64,000 nt of DNA. Source: Bacteroidales bacterium UBA5536 (GTDB lineage: Bacteria; Bacteroidota; Bacteroidia; Bacteroidales; F082). Positions within the stretch are counted from its first letter, which is position 1. Each line of letters starts with the position of its first letter. Both the position numbers and the translations under genes were made by a program. The stretch is from contig DINQ01000016.1 in the NCBI GenBank assembly GCA_002426795.1, positions 124,001 through 188,000 on the forward strand. Reading direction: 5' to 3'. Below the pieces are notes generated by a model. That model saw only the letters and a list, made by a program, of their open reading frames with translations, was not told the DNA's origin and ran no database searches. Shown here piece by piece: positions 36,674 to 43,648 of this stretch.

Positions 36674-37966
36674 ATGAATACCATCGAAGAAATCTATGCC
36701 CGTTTTCGTCAGCACATGCGTGTATCTACAGATAGTCGCAGAATAGAAAAGGCGTCCGTTTTTTTTGCGCTCAAAGGAGAAAATTTTAACGGCAATAAAT
36801 TTGCGTTAACTGCAATCGAAAATGGAGCATGTTGCGCCGTGGTTGATGATCCCTCATTGCCACAACATCCACAGATATTTCTTGTGAATGATGCCCTGGC
36901 TGCACTACAGCAGCTGGCAAATCACCACAGAAAGCAAATGAAAGCCACCATCATAGGCATAACCGGCTCCAATGGAAAAACAACTTCAAAGGAACTGATT
37001 GCATCGGTTCTGATGAAAAAATACAATACTATTTATACCCAGGGAAACCTGAACAACCACATTGGGGTTCCGCTAAGCCTGTTGCGCATCAAGCCCGAAA
37101 CAGAGATGGCAGTCATTGAAATGGGAGCCAATCACCAGGGAGAAATTGCACGCCTAAGCAGGATTGCAGCTCCCGACTTTGGGATGATCACCAATATTGG
37201 CAAGGCTCATCTTGAAGGCTTTGGTGGAATCACTGGCGTCATCAACGGAAAAAGTGAGCTCTACGCTTACATCGATGATTTTGGAGGCAAGTTGTTTGTG
37301 AATGCCGACAACGACTTGTTGATGACTTTATCCGCTAACATCGACCGGTTTACTTTCGGACAAAGCAGACAGGCCGATGTTTACGGAGAGTTGGTGGCCA
37401 GCGACCCGTTTTTGGCTTTTGTTTGGGACTATCAAAACAAACAATCCTTCGTACAAACACAACTCATCGGCAACTATAATTTCGAAAATCTCATGGCTGC
37501 CACGGCTATTGGAAGCTATTTCGGGGTAGCAGAAGAAGCAATAAATGAAGCGCTTGCTGCATATCAATCTCAAAATAGCAGATCGCAACTGGTGGAGACC
37601 GGGAAGAACCGGGTCGTGATGGATGCATACAATGCCAACCCTACCAGTATGGCTGCTTCTATCACGAATTTTGATAAAATATGCGGAAAGCGCAGCTTGT
37701 TAATTCTTGGCGATATGCTCGAATTGGGAGAAGAATCGGCTCATGAGCATGCACAAATTCTGAAATTGCTCACCGATCTCGACTTCAAAAAGGTGATCCT
37801 CGTTGGCCCCCATTTTGGTAATGTATATCAGGGCGACGACTGGCTCCATTTTAACAATACTGAGCAGCTTTTGGACTACCTCCGCGAAAATACCATCAGT
37901 GGATATGACATCTTGCTTAAGGGATCCAGAGGAATACAGATTGAAAAATGCTTGCCTTTTTTGTAA
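36674..37966 (+). CDS. murF: UDP-MurNAc-tripeptide-D-Ala-D-Ala ligase MurF
   Basis: A 430-residue cytoplasmic Mur ligase that adds D-Ala-D-Ala to the UDP-MurNAc-tripeptide, the last cytosolic step of peptidoglycan precursor synthesis. The N-terminal domain has STDSRRIEKASVFFALKGEN, and the central domain has the P-loop GITGSNGKTTSKE (about 97-109), NLNNHIGVPLSLL and EMGANHQGEI. The C-terminal domain has VMDAYNANPTSM and LGDMLELGEES. It lies outside the usual mra cluster, right after gldJ, as seen in other Bacteroidota. anmK follows after five bases, so the two cell-wall genes form one transcription unit. Confidence 0.95.
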   Translation: MNTIEEIYARFRQHMRVSTDSRRIEKASVFFALKGENFNGNKFALTAIENGACCAVVDDPSLPQHPQIFLVNDALAALQQLANHHRKQMKATIIGITGSNGKTTSKELIASVLMKKYNTIYTQGNLNNHIGVPLSLLRIKPETEMAVIEMGANHQGEIARLSRIAAPDFGMITNIGKAHLEGFGGITGVINGKSELYAYIDDFGGKLFVNADNDLLMTLSANIDRFTFGQSRQADVYGELVASDPFLAFVWDYQNKQSFVQTQLIGNYNFENLMAATAIGSYFGVAEEAINEALAAYQSQNSRSQLVETGKNRVVMDAYNANPTSMAASITNFDKICGKRSLLILGDMLELGEESAHEHAQILKLLTDLDFKKVILVGPHFGNVYQGDDWLHFNNTEQLLDYLRENTISGYDILLKGSRGIQIEKCLPFL

Positions 37967-37971
37967 TGTAA

Positions 37972-39045
37972 ATGAAGGATAAACAGCAATATTGTGTTAT
38001 TGGCTTGATGTCAGGCAGTTCGCTTGATGGAGTGGATCTGGCAGCTGTCAGTTTTGTAAAAAAAGCTGACCAATGGCAATTTCAGGTTCAGGCATCATGG
38101 TGCTATCCTTATCCTGCAGAATGGAAAAAAGCGCTTCAGAAGGCTTATACAGCTGATGAAACCTATCGGAGCGAGCTTGATTTGACTTATGGTGGATACC
38201 TTGCTCAGCTGGTCAATGACTTCATTAGAAAGCATAAGTTATCTCCTGATTTGATTGCATCGCATGGCCACACCATTTATCACCAGCCCGAAGCGGGTAG
38301 AACCCTCCAGATCGGCAATGGAAATGTGCTGGTAAAAAAAACAGGGCTTACTGTTGTGAATGATTTCAGAAGTGAGGATGTGCGAAAAGGTGGACAGGGA
38401 GCGCCGCTTGTGCCCATTGGTGATCGGTTGTTGTTCAATCAATACGAAGCCTGTCTCAATCTGGGTGGCATCGCCAATGTTTCTTTCGAAGAGTACGGCT
38501 ACCGAAAAGCTTTTGATGTTTGTATTGCCAATCAGGCACTTAACTTTTTGGCGCAAAAGGCAGGAAGGCAGTTTGATGATGGAGGATTGATGGCTGCTTC
38601 AGGAAAGCTGGACGAGCAGTTGCTCGAACTCCTCGAAAAACCTGTTTTTTTTGCTCTGCCTGCACCAAAATCTCTTGGTCGCGAATTTTTTGAAAGCTTT
38701 CACCTGAGCTTGCTCGAGTCAGAAACATACTCTCTTGAAGATAAGTTGCATACCTATTGTGTGCATATTGGCAGACAGATTGCAAACAGCCTGAATCAAC
38801 TGCCAGCTGGAAAAATACTTGTCACAGGAGGTGGAACACACAACACATTTCTGATGGAAATCATCAGACAGCAAAGTAAACATCAAGTGATAGTTCCTGA
38901 TAACCAGTTGATTGATTTCAAAGAAGCCATCGTTTTTGCTTTTTTGGGTTTGCTGAGATTGCGTAGCGAAATCAACGTGCTTTCATCCGTCACAGGAGCG
39001 GATTCAGACAGTTCTTCTGGTAAAATCTGGCTTCCTAACGGCTAA
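37972..39045 (+). CDS. anmK: Anhydro-N-acetylmuramic acid kinase AnmK
   Basis: A 357-residue sugar kinase of the ASKHA fold that hydrolyses and phosphorylates 1,6-anhydro-MurNAc to MurNAc-6-phosphate in peptidoglycan recycling. The signature VIGLMSGSSLDGVDLAAV (about 9-26), SHGHTIYHQP, the NDFRSEDVRKGGQGAPLVP loop, CLNLGGIANVS and the late VTGGGTHN phosphate motif are visible. Length is normal. It is coupled with murF, linking precursor synthesis to recycling. A MurQ etherase is not present in the window. Confidence 0.95.
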   Translation: MKDKQQYCVIGLMSGSSLDGVDLAAVSFVKKADQWQFQVQASWCYPYPAEWKKALQKAYTADETYRSELDLTYGGYLAQLVNDFIRKHKLSPDLIASHGHTIYHQPEAGRTLQIGNGNVLVKKTGLTVVNDFRSEDVRKGGQGAPLVPIGDRLLFNQYEACLNLGGIANVSFEEYGYRKAFDVCIANQALNFLAQKAGRQFDDGGLMAASGKLDEQLLELLEKPVFFALPAPKSLGREFFESFHLSLLESETYSLEDKLHTYCVHIGRQIANSLNQLPAGKILVTGGGTHNTFLMEIIRQQSKHQVIVPDNQLIDFKEAIVFAFLGLLRLRSEINVLSSVTGADSDSSSGKIWLPNG

Positions 39046-39160
39046 ACTGTCATGTTGGTTTAAAGTCAATTCAATATAATAAAGAGGGATTTCAAGAGTT
39101 ATTTAAACGAGTGGATTTAAAAACAAATGACTTTCACTTATTCAATTCACAGAAAGAAAG

Positions 39161-39168
39161 TACCTTTA
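39161..39168 (+). promoter_or_regulatory. Candidate -7 element of the exbB-exbD-tonB operon (TACCTTTA)
   Basis: One mismatch to TAnnTTTG, 16 bases before the exbB ATG at 39185. The upstream 139-base gap is AT-rich and holds no other feature I recognise. Confidence 0.35.
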
Positions 39169-39184
39169 AACAAAAATACCGTAT

Positions 39185-39895
39185 ATGATGCTTGGAATTC
39201 TTTTGCAGGTGCAAACAGCAGCCAACGATTTGGGAACCGTAGCGCAGGATGCTGTCAATCAGCCAACTGAAATCAGTATGTCAGTGCTTGAACTGGCCAT
39301 GAAAGGTGGTTGGATCATGGCTGTTCTGGCAGTTTTTTCGGTGATTGCGGTGTATATCTTCATCGAAAGATATCTTGTGATCACGCGTGCTTCGGGCAAT
39401 GACAAAAACTTCATGAACAATATTCGTGAGTACATCCATCAGGGGAAACTGGATGCTGCTGTTGCCTTGTGCCGCAACAACAACACACCGATCGCGAGAA
39501 TGATTGAAAAGGGTTTGTCAAGAATCGGGAAACCCCTCAACGACATCAATGCAGCAATTGAAAACATAGGTAAACTGGAAGTGAGCAAGCTCGAAAAAGG
39601 CGTAGCCGGACTTGCAACTATTGCAGGTGCAGCACCTATGCTCGGGTTCTTGGGTACTGTCATCGGTATGATCAGGGCTTTTTACAATATGTCGATGGCC
39701 GGTAACAATATCGATATAGCTTTACTTTCATCCGGTATCTATCAGGCCATGATCACGACAGTAGGTGGCTTGATTGTAGGTATTTTGGCCTTCATTTTTT
39801 ACAACGTCCTCGTTACTCGAATTGAAAAAGTGGTGTATCTGCTCGAGGCACGCGCCACGGAGTTTATGGATGTTTTGCACGAACCTGCCCGATAA
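39185..39895 (+). CDS. exbB: ExbB/TolQ/MotA-family proton channel protein
   Basis: A 236-residue inner-membrane protein with TM1 at about 38-60 (GGWIMAVLAVFSVIAVYIFI), a cytoplasmic loop with LCRNNNTPIARMIEKGLS, and TM2-TM3 (about 135-200). These contain the family core LATIAGAAPMLGFLGTVIGM and MITTVGGLIVGILAF. With ExbD it uses the proton gradient to energise TonB (or a Tol-like envelope motor). It precedes exbD by 14 bases and a TonB-type gene, so TonB energisation is the likely job. Confidence 0.92.
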   Translation: MMLGILLQVQTAANDLGTVAQDAVNQPTEISMSVLELAMKGGWIMAVLAVFSVIAVYIFIERYLVITRASGNDKNFMNNIREYIHQGKLDAAVALCRNNNTPIARMIEKGLSRIGKPLNDINAAIENIGKLEVSKLEKGVAGLATIAGAAPMLGFLGTVIGMIRAFYNMSMAGNNIDIALLSSGIYQAMITTVGGLIVGILAFIFYNVLVTRIEKVVYLLEARATEFMDVLHEPAR

Positions 39896-39909
39896 AAGAA
39901 AGGAAGAAG

Positions 39910-40323
39910 ATGGCTATTCAAACCAGAAACAAGCGTAGTGTAACCTTCAGCATGGCCTCCATGTCGGATTTGGTCTTTTTGCTGCTGATCTTTTTCATGC
40001 TCACTTCAACCCTGGTAGCGCCCAATGCTATCAAGCTGCTGCTGCCTTCGAGCAAGAGCAAAACCATGGCCAAGCAAACTGTTACGGTTTATATCAACGA
40101 CCAATATCAGTATTTTGTTGGAGAATCCAGGGTAGGAGAGCAGGAACTAGAAAGAATGCTTGGATCAGGCCTTGCAGGGCAAACGGAAGGAACGGTTGTA
40201 TTGCGTTCAGATAAATCCGTTCCGGTGCAATATGTCGTCAATGTGATTGATGCAGTGAATGAAATCAACCAGCGAACGGGTCAGAAACACAAAGTGATTT
40301 TGGCCACATCACCCAAAAAATAA
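39910..40323 (+). CDS. exbD: ExbD/TolR-family biopolymer transport protein
   Basis: A 137-residue protein with a short basic N-terminus, one transmembrane helix (about 17-38: MSDLVFLLLIFFMLTSTLV) carrying the proton-relay Asp in SMSDLVF, and a periplasmic domain ending with SPKK. The conserved VVLRSDKSVPVQYVVNVIDA helix-strand is present. It is the stator partner of ExbB. Its last A is shared with the ATG of the next gene (TAATG at 40323), which suggests translational coupling. Confidence 0.92.
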   Translation: MAIQTRNKRSVTFSMASMSDLVFLLLIFFMLTSTLVAPNAIKLLLPSSKSKTMAKQTVTVYINDQYQYFVGESRVGEQELERMLGSGLAGQTEGTVVLRSDKSVPVQYVVNVIDAVNEINQRTGQKHKVILATSPKK

Positions 40324-41153
40324 TGCCAACAATCGATAAAGATAAAACCAAGGCAACGATTGGAACAATCTTGTTCCATGTACTTTTGTTGATTGCATTG
40401 ATTTTTCTTGCGCTCACAACTCCTCTGCCATTGCCTGGCGAAGAGGGTGTTGAGGTCGATTTGGGTTCTTCCAATCAGGGAAAAGGTATGGTGCAGCCCG
40501 AACAACCGGTTGAGGCAGCTGCCGCTGTGCCCATACCCACTCCACAACCTGCAGAAACGGCTGAAGAAGAAATAGTCAGCGAGCAAAATGATGAAGTGGC
40601 AATGATTCCGGAAGAGGAGAAAAAGGAGACTGTTGTAACCGAAAAAAAGGTAGAAGTCAAAAAACAGCCCGAAAAGCCAAAAGAAATTGTGGAAAAAGAA
40701 CCGGAGGTAGAGCCGGAAAAACCCAAACCAGTTGTAAATCAACGGGCACTTTTCAAAGGCACTTCTTCATCAACAGAACAGGCTTCGGAGGGCATTACCG
40801 GAAATCCAGGCGATCAGGGTCAACCCAACGGTTTGCGCGATGTGAAACGTTATGATGGACAAGGCGGACAGGGTGATGGCCCATCATACAGTCTTGGAGG
40901 AAGGGGTGCAAAGTATCTCGACCGTCCTTCGAGTGAGTTTAGCGAACAGGGTGATGTTGTTGTAGACATTTGGGTCGACCGGAAAGGAGTTGTGCAGCGT
41001 GCCCAAATCAGCGCAAAAGGCACCACAATAATTGATGGTAAGCTGCGCAACAGGGCTATGCAAGCCGCATTGAATTCAACTTTCAGCGAAGACCTAACAG
41101 CACTTGAGCTGCAAAAAGGAACAATCACTTACACTTTCATTATCAGCCGGTAA
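40323..41153 (+). CDS. TonB-like energy transducer
   Basis: A 276-residue protein anchored by one N-terminal helix (about 13-33: ILFHVLLLIALIFLALTTPL). It has a Pro/Glu/Lys-rich periplasmic spacer (about 45-140: EEEKKETVVTEKKVEVKKQ and PEVEPEKPKP), a Gly-rich stretch (GQGGQGDGPSYSLGGRGAK) and a C-terminal TonB-like fold (about 195-276: VVVDIWVDRKGVVQRAQIS to ITYTFIISR). The C-terminal domain is the one that contacts TonB boxes of receptors; no TonB-dependent receptor is encoded here. Sequence is also compatible with a TolA-like role. Confidence 0.88.
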   Translation: MPTIDKDKTKATIGTILFHVLLLIALIFLALTTPLPLPGEEGVEVDLGSSNQGKGMVQPEQPVEAAAAVPIPTPQPAETAEEEIVSEQNDEVAMIPEEEKKETVVTEKKVEVKKQPEKPKEIVEKEPEVEPEKPKPVVNQRALFKGTSSSTEQASEGITGNPGDQGQPNGLRDVKRYDGQGGQGDGPSYSLGGRGAKYLDRPSSEFSEQGDVVVDIWVDRKGVVQRAQISAKGTTIIDGKLRNRAMQAALNSTFSEDLTALELQKGTITYTFIISR

Positions 41154-41186
41154 TTTGGCTTTAGCGATATTGCTGATTTGATGAAA

Positions 41187-41220
41187 TTGTTTCATTTACA
41201 GCTTTGTCTGTTTACTTTTG
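41187..41220 (+). promoter_or_regulatory. Promoter of folC (TTG-N23-TACTTTTG)
   Basis: TTG at 41187-41189 and TACTTTTG at 41213-41220. Only four bases separate the -7 element from the ATG at 41225, so the mRNA would be leaderless or nearly so. This also excludes the TTG start at 41204. Confidence 0.6.
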
Positions 41221-41224
41221 TGCC

Positions 41225-42511
41225 ATGAATTATCACCAAACTCTTCAATGGATGTTCGATAAACTGCCAATGTATCAGCGCATTGGTAGTGCAGCATACA
41301 AAGCAGATCTTTTGCAGACAACTCGTTTGCTTGATCTGCTGGGCAATCCTCAACGACAGTTCACGTCAGTGCATATTGCGGGCACTAACGGTAAAGGTTC
41401 CGTTTCGCATATGATAGCTGCAGTGCTTCAGGAGGCAGGATACAAAACAGCCTTATATACCTCTCCACATCTCAAAGATTTTCGCGAGCGGATCAGGATA
41501 AACGGCGAGATGATACCCGAAGAAAATGTGGTTTCATTCATCGAAAAATATCAGCAAGATTTTGAGCGTATGCAATTGTCTTTCTTCGAAATGACAGTCG
41601 GTATGGCTTTCGACTATTTTGCTGCTGAAAAGGTTGATATTGCGATCGTTGAAACTGGAATGGGGGGTAGACTCGATTCAACAAATCTTATAGTGCCTGT
41701 TTTGAGTGTGGTGACAAATATTGGTTACGACCATATGCAATTTCTGGGAAATACTTTGCCCTTGATTGCGGCAGAAAAAGCTGGTATTTTTAAGCCCAAT
41801 GTGCCTGTTATCATAGGAGAAACACAAGCTGAAGTGAGGTCAGTCTTTGAACAAAAAGCTGCTGATGTGGGAACAACCATCGACTTTGCGGATCAGATTT
41901 TTGATGCCAATCGTCTGGATACCGCATCGTTGCAGGCACAGGAATTTGACGTATGGAAAAACAGCCAGTTGATTTACGAAAAGCTGGAATTGTCGCTTTT
42001 GGGTCAGTACCAGAAGATGAACCTTACAACTGCTGTTTGCGCACTCGATAAAATCTCAGCTTTATTTCCTTTTTCTGAAAAAGACTTGCGTGGAGGATTA
42101 GGAGATGTTTCGCGAAAGACCGGGTTGATGGGGCGTTGGCAGATCCTGGGCAGACAACCCATGGTGATTGCTGATACAGGCCACAATGAAGCCGGATTGA
42201 AGGAGGTGCTTTATCAGCTTCAACAAATGCGGGCCAAACAGTTGCATTTTGTTTTGGGGCTCGTAAACGATAAACAGGTCGACAAGATTCTACAGATGCT
42301 TCCTCGACATGCCCAGTATTATTTTTGCAAGGCAGATATTCCCCGTGGCCTGAACGCCAATCTATTGTCTGAACAGGCATTTGTATTTGGTTTACGAGGT
42401 GAAGTTTATGAAACGGTTTGGTCAGCTTATCATGCAGCTCGAAATAATGCCGGATTTGACGATGTGGTGTTTATTGGCGGCAGTACTTTCGTTGTCGCAG
42501 AAGTTGTTTAA
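41225..42511 (+). CDS. folC: Folylpolyglutamate / dihydrofolate synthase FolC
   Basis: A 428-residue Mur-ligase-like enzyme that adds glutamate to dihydropteroate and/or folates. Visible are HIAGTNGKGSVSHMIAAVL (P-loop, about 50-68), YTSPHLKDFRERI, ETGMGGRLDSTN, VVTNIGYDHMQFLG with AEKAGIFKPN, and the C-terminal MVIADTGHNEAGL. The length is that of bifunctional or monofunctional FolC; which activities it has cannot be read from sequence alone. The next gene follows after 17 bases. Confidence 0.93.
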   Translation: MNYHQTLQWMFDKLPMYQRIGSAAYKADLLQTTRLLDLLGNPQRQFTSVHIAGTNGKGSVSHMIAAVLQEAGYKTALYTSPHLKDFRERIRINGEMIPEENVVSFIEKYQQDFERMQLSFFEMTVGMAFDYFAAEKVDIAIVETGMGGRLDSTNLIVPVLSVVTNIGYDHMQFLGNTLPLIAAEKAGIFKPNVPVIIGETQAEVRSVFEQKAADVGTTIDFADQIFDANRLDTASLQAQEFDVWKNSQLIYEKLELSLLGQYQKMNLTTAVCALDKISALFPFSEKDLRGGLGDVSRKTGLMGRWQILGRQPMVIADTGHNEAGLKEVLYQLQQMRAKQLHFVLGLVNDKQVDKILQMLPRHAQYYFCKADIPRGLNANLLSEQAFVFGLRGEVYETVWSAYHAARNNAGFDDVVFIGGSTFVVAEVV

Positions 42512-42528
42512 TTTCAAATATAATACCA

Positions 42529-42981
42529 ATGAAAGCCAATTTAAAACAGATTGAAATTTTTTTAGAAGAGAAAAAAGTAGCACTGATTGGGGCTTCACGA
42601 AACGAAAAGAAATTTGGGACCCAGGTGCTGAAACATTTAGTTGAAAATGGATTTGAGGTATTGCCTGTTCAGCCTCAGGCTGAGCAGCTACAAGGTAAGA
42701 AAGCCTATGCTGCCATTGCTGAACTTCCTGATGATGTAAACGCAATTTGCTTGCTAACCCAAAAACATCAGACAGACCTATTGCTGGCCGAAGCCCTAAA
42801 AAAAGGCATCCGGAATATCTGGATTCAACAGTTTTCAGAAACTCCTGAAACCATCGCAACAACAGCTGAATCAAGGGCAAATATTATACTTGGACGATGT
42901 ATTTTTATGTATACAAATCCGCAGGGTATTCATCGCTTTCACAAGAGGATCAATAAGCTTTTTGGGAAATACGCCAGTTAG
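42529..42981 (+). CDS. CoA-binding domain protein (YccU-like)
   Basis: A 150-residue single-domain Rossmann protein of the CoA_binding family, with KVALIGASRNEKKFGTQVLKHL (about 14-35) and GFEVLPVQP, then VNAICLLTQKHQTDLLLAEA. It ends YTNPQGIHRFHKRINKLFGKY. Such proteins bind CoA or acyl-CoA; a physiological role is not established. It is probably co-transcribed with folC. Its stop overlaps the stop of the converging acyltransferase gene by four bases, leaving no room for a conventional terminator. Confidence 0.85.
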   Translation: MKANLKQIEIFLEEKKVALIGASRNEKKFGTQVLKHLVENGFEVLPVQPQAEQLQGKKAYAAIAELPDDVNAICLLTQKHQTDLLLAEALKKGIRNIWIQQFSETPETIATTAESRANIILGRCIFMYTNPQGIHRFHKRINKLFGKYAS

Positions 42982-43547
42982 ATAGATTGTTCTGAGTTTT
43001 CAGGGCTCAGATTAAATTGTGCTGGATATCTGGCGCCTTTGGTACGATAAAAATCAACGATTTGCTGGAAATCTTTTTCGAAATCACCGGATGGCATGAG
43101 AACTGGTCCAAACCCTGCTTCTTTTTTTGAATAGTCTAGAAAGCCAAAAACAATCGGGACTTTGGCTTTCAGTGCGATGTAATAGAATCCCCTTTTCCAG
43201 TTTTTTGAAAGTTTTCTGGTTCCTTCGGGCGTAATTACAACATTCAGCACATCGTGTTTTTTAAACATCTGTGCCACTGCCTCAACGAGGTTGTTACTCT
43301 TGCCACGGTCAACCGGAATTCCACCCATTTTCTTTAATAAACCTCCCAATGGGTTTTGAAAAGACTCCTTTTTAATGAGGAATTTGACGGGGACACCCAA
43401 CACGAAATAGGCCAGCCGGCCAATGAAAAAGTCGAGATTGCTGGTATGCGGCGCAGCCAGGATGACACACTTTATGATGTCGGGTGGCATAGCACCAACA
43501 ATTTTCCAGCCCGAAAGGCTTAAAATGAACTTCGATAAGTATCTCAT
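42978..43547 (-). CDS. PlsC-like acyltransferase (1-acyl-glycerol-3-phosphate type)
   Basis: A 189-residue membrane-associated acyltransferase with the HxxxxD catalytic motif H34-D39 (APHTSNLDF), the GGIPVDRGKSN acceptor-binding segment and TPEGTRKL. It probably acylates lysophosphatidate or a related lipid. It is shorter than standard PlsC (about 240) and resembles the compact 'acyltransferase' group of Bacteroidota. ATG 43547 is favoured over 43574 because a TACTTTTG promoter element lies between them, at 43563-43570. Confidence 0.88.
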   Translation of the reverse strand: MRYLSKFILSLSGWKIVGAMPPDIIKCVILAAPHTSNLDFFIGRLAYFVLGVPVKFLIKKESFQNPLGGLLKKMGGIPVDRGKSNNLVEAVAQMFKKHDVLNVVITPEGTRKLSKNWKRGFYYIALKAKVPIVFGFLDYSKKEAGFGPVLMPSGDFEKDFQQIVDFYRTKGARYPAQFNLSPENSEQSI

Positions 43548-43562
43548 CCTTTTTCTTTGCCG

Positions 43563-43570
43563 CAAAAGTA
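43563..43570 (-). promoter_or_regulatory. -7 element of the acyltransferase gene (TACTTTTG)
   Basis: Exact TAnnTTTG plus C on the minus strand, 15 bases before the ATG at 43547. It abuts the terminator of the upstream protease gene. Confidence 0.65.
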
Positions 43571-43572
43571 AC

Positions 43573-43612
43573 AAAAAATGCCAGCGAAGGCATTTATTCC
43601 TTCACTGGCATT
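43573..43612 (-). terminator. Intrinsic terminator of the M16 protease gene
   Basis: On the minus strand, AATGCCAGTGAAGG and CCTTCGCTGGCATT form a 14-bp stem (one U-G pair) with an 8-base loop and are followed by TTTTTTG. Strong form. Confidence 0.87.
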
Positions 43613-43648
43613 ATCATTACTTAAAATGTTGATGCAGAAACTCTTAAA

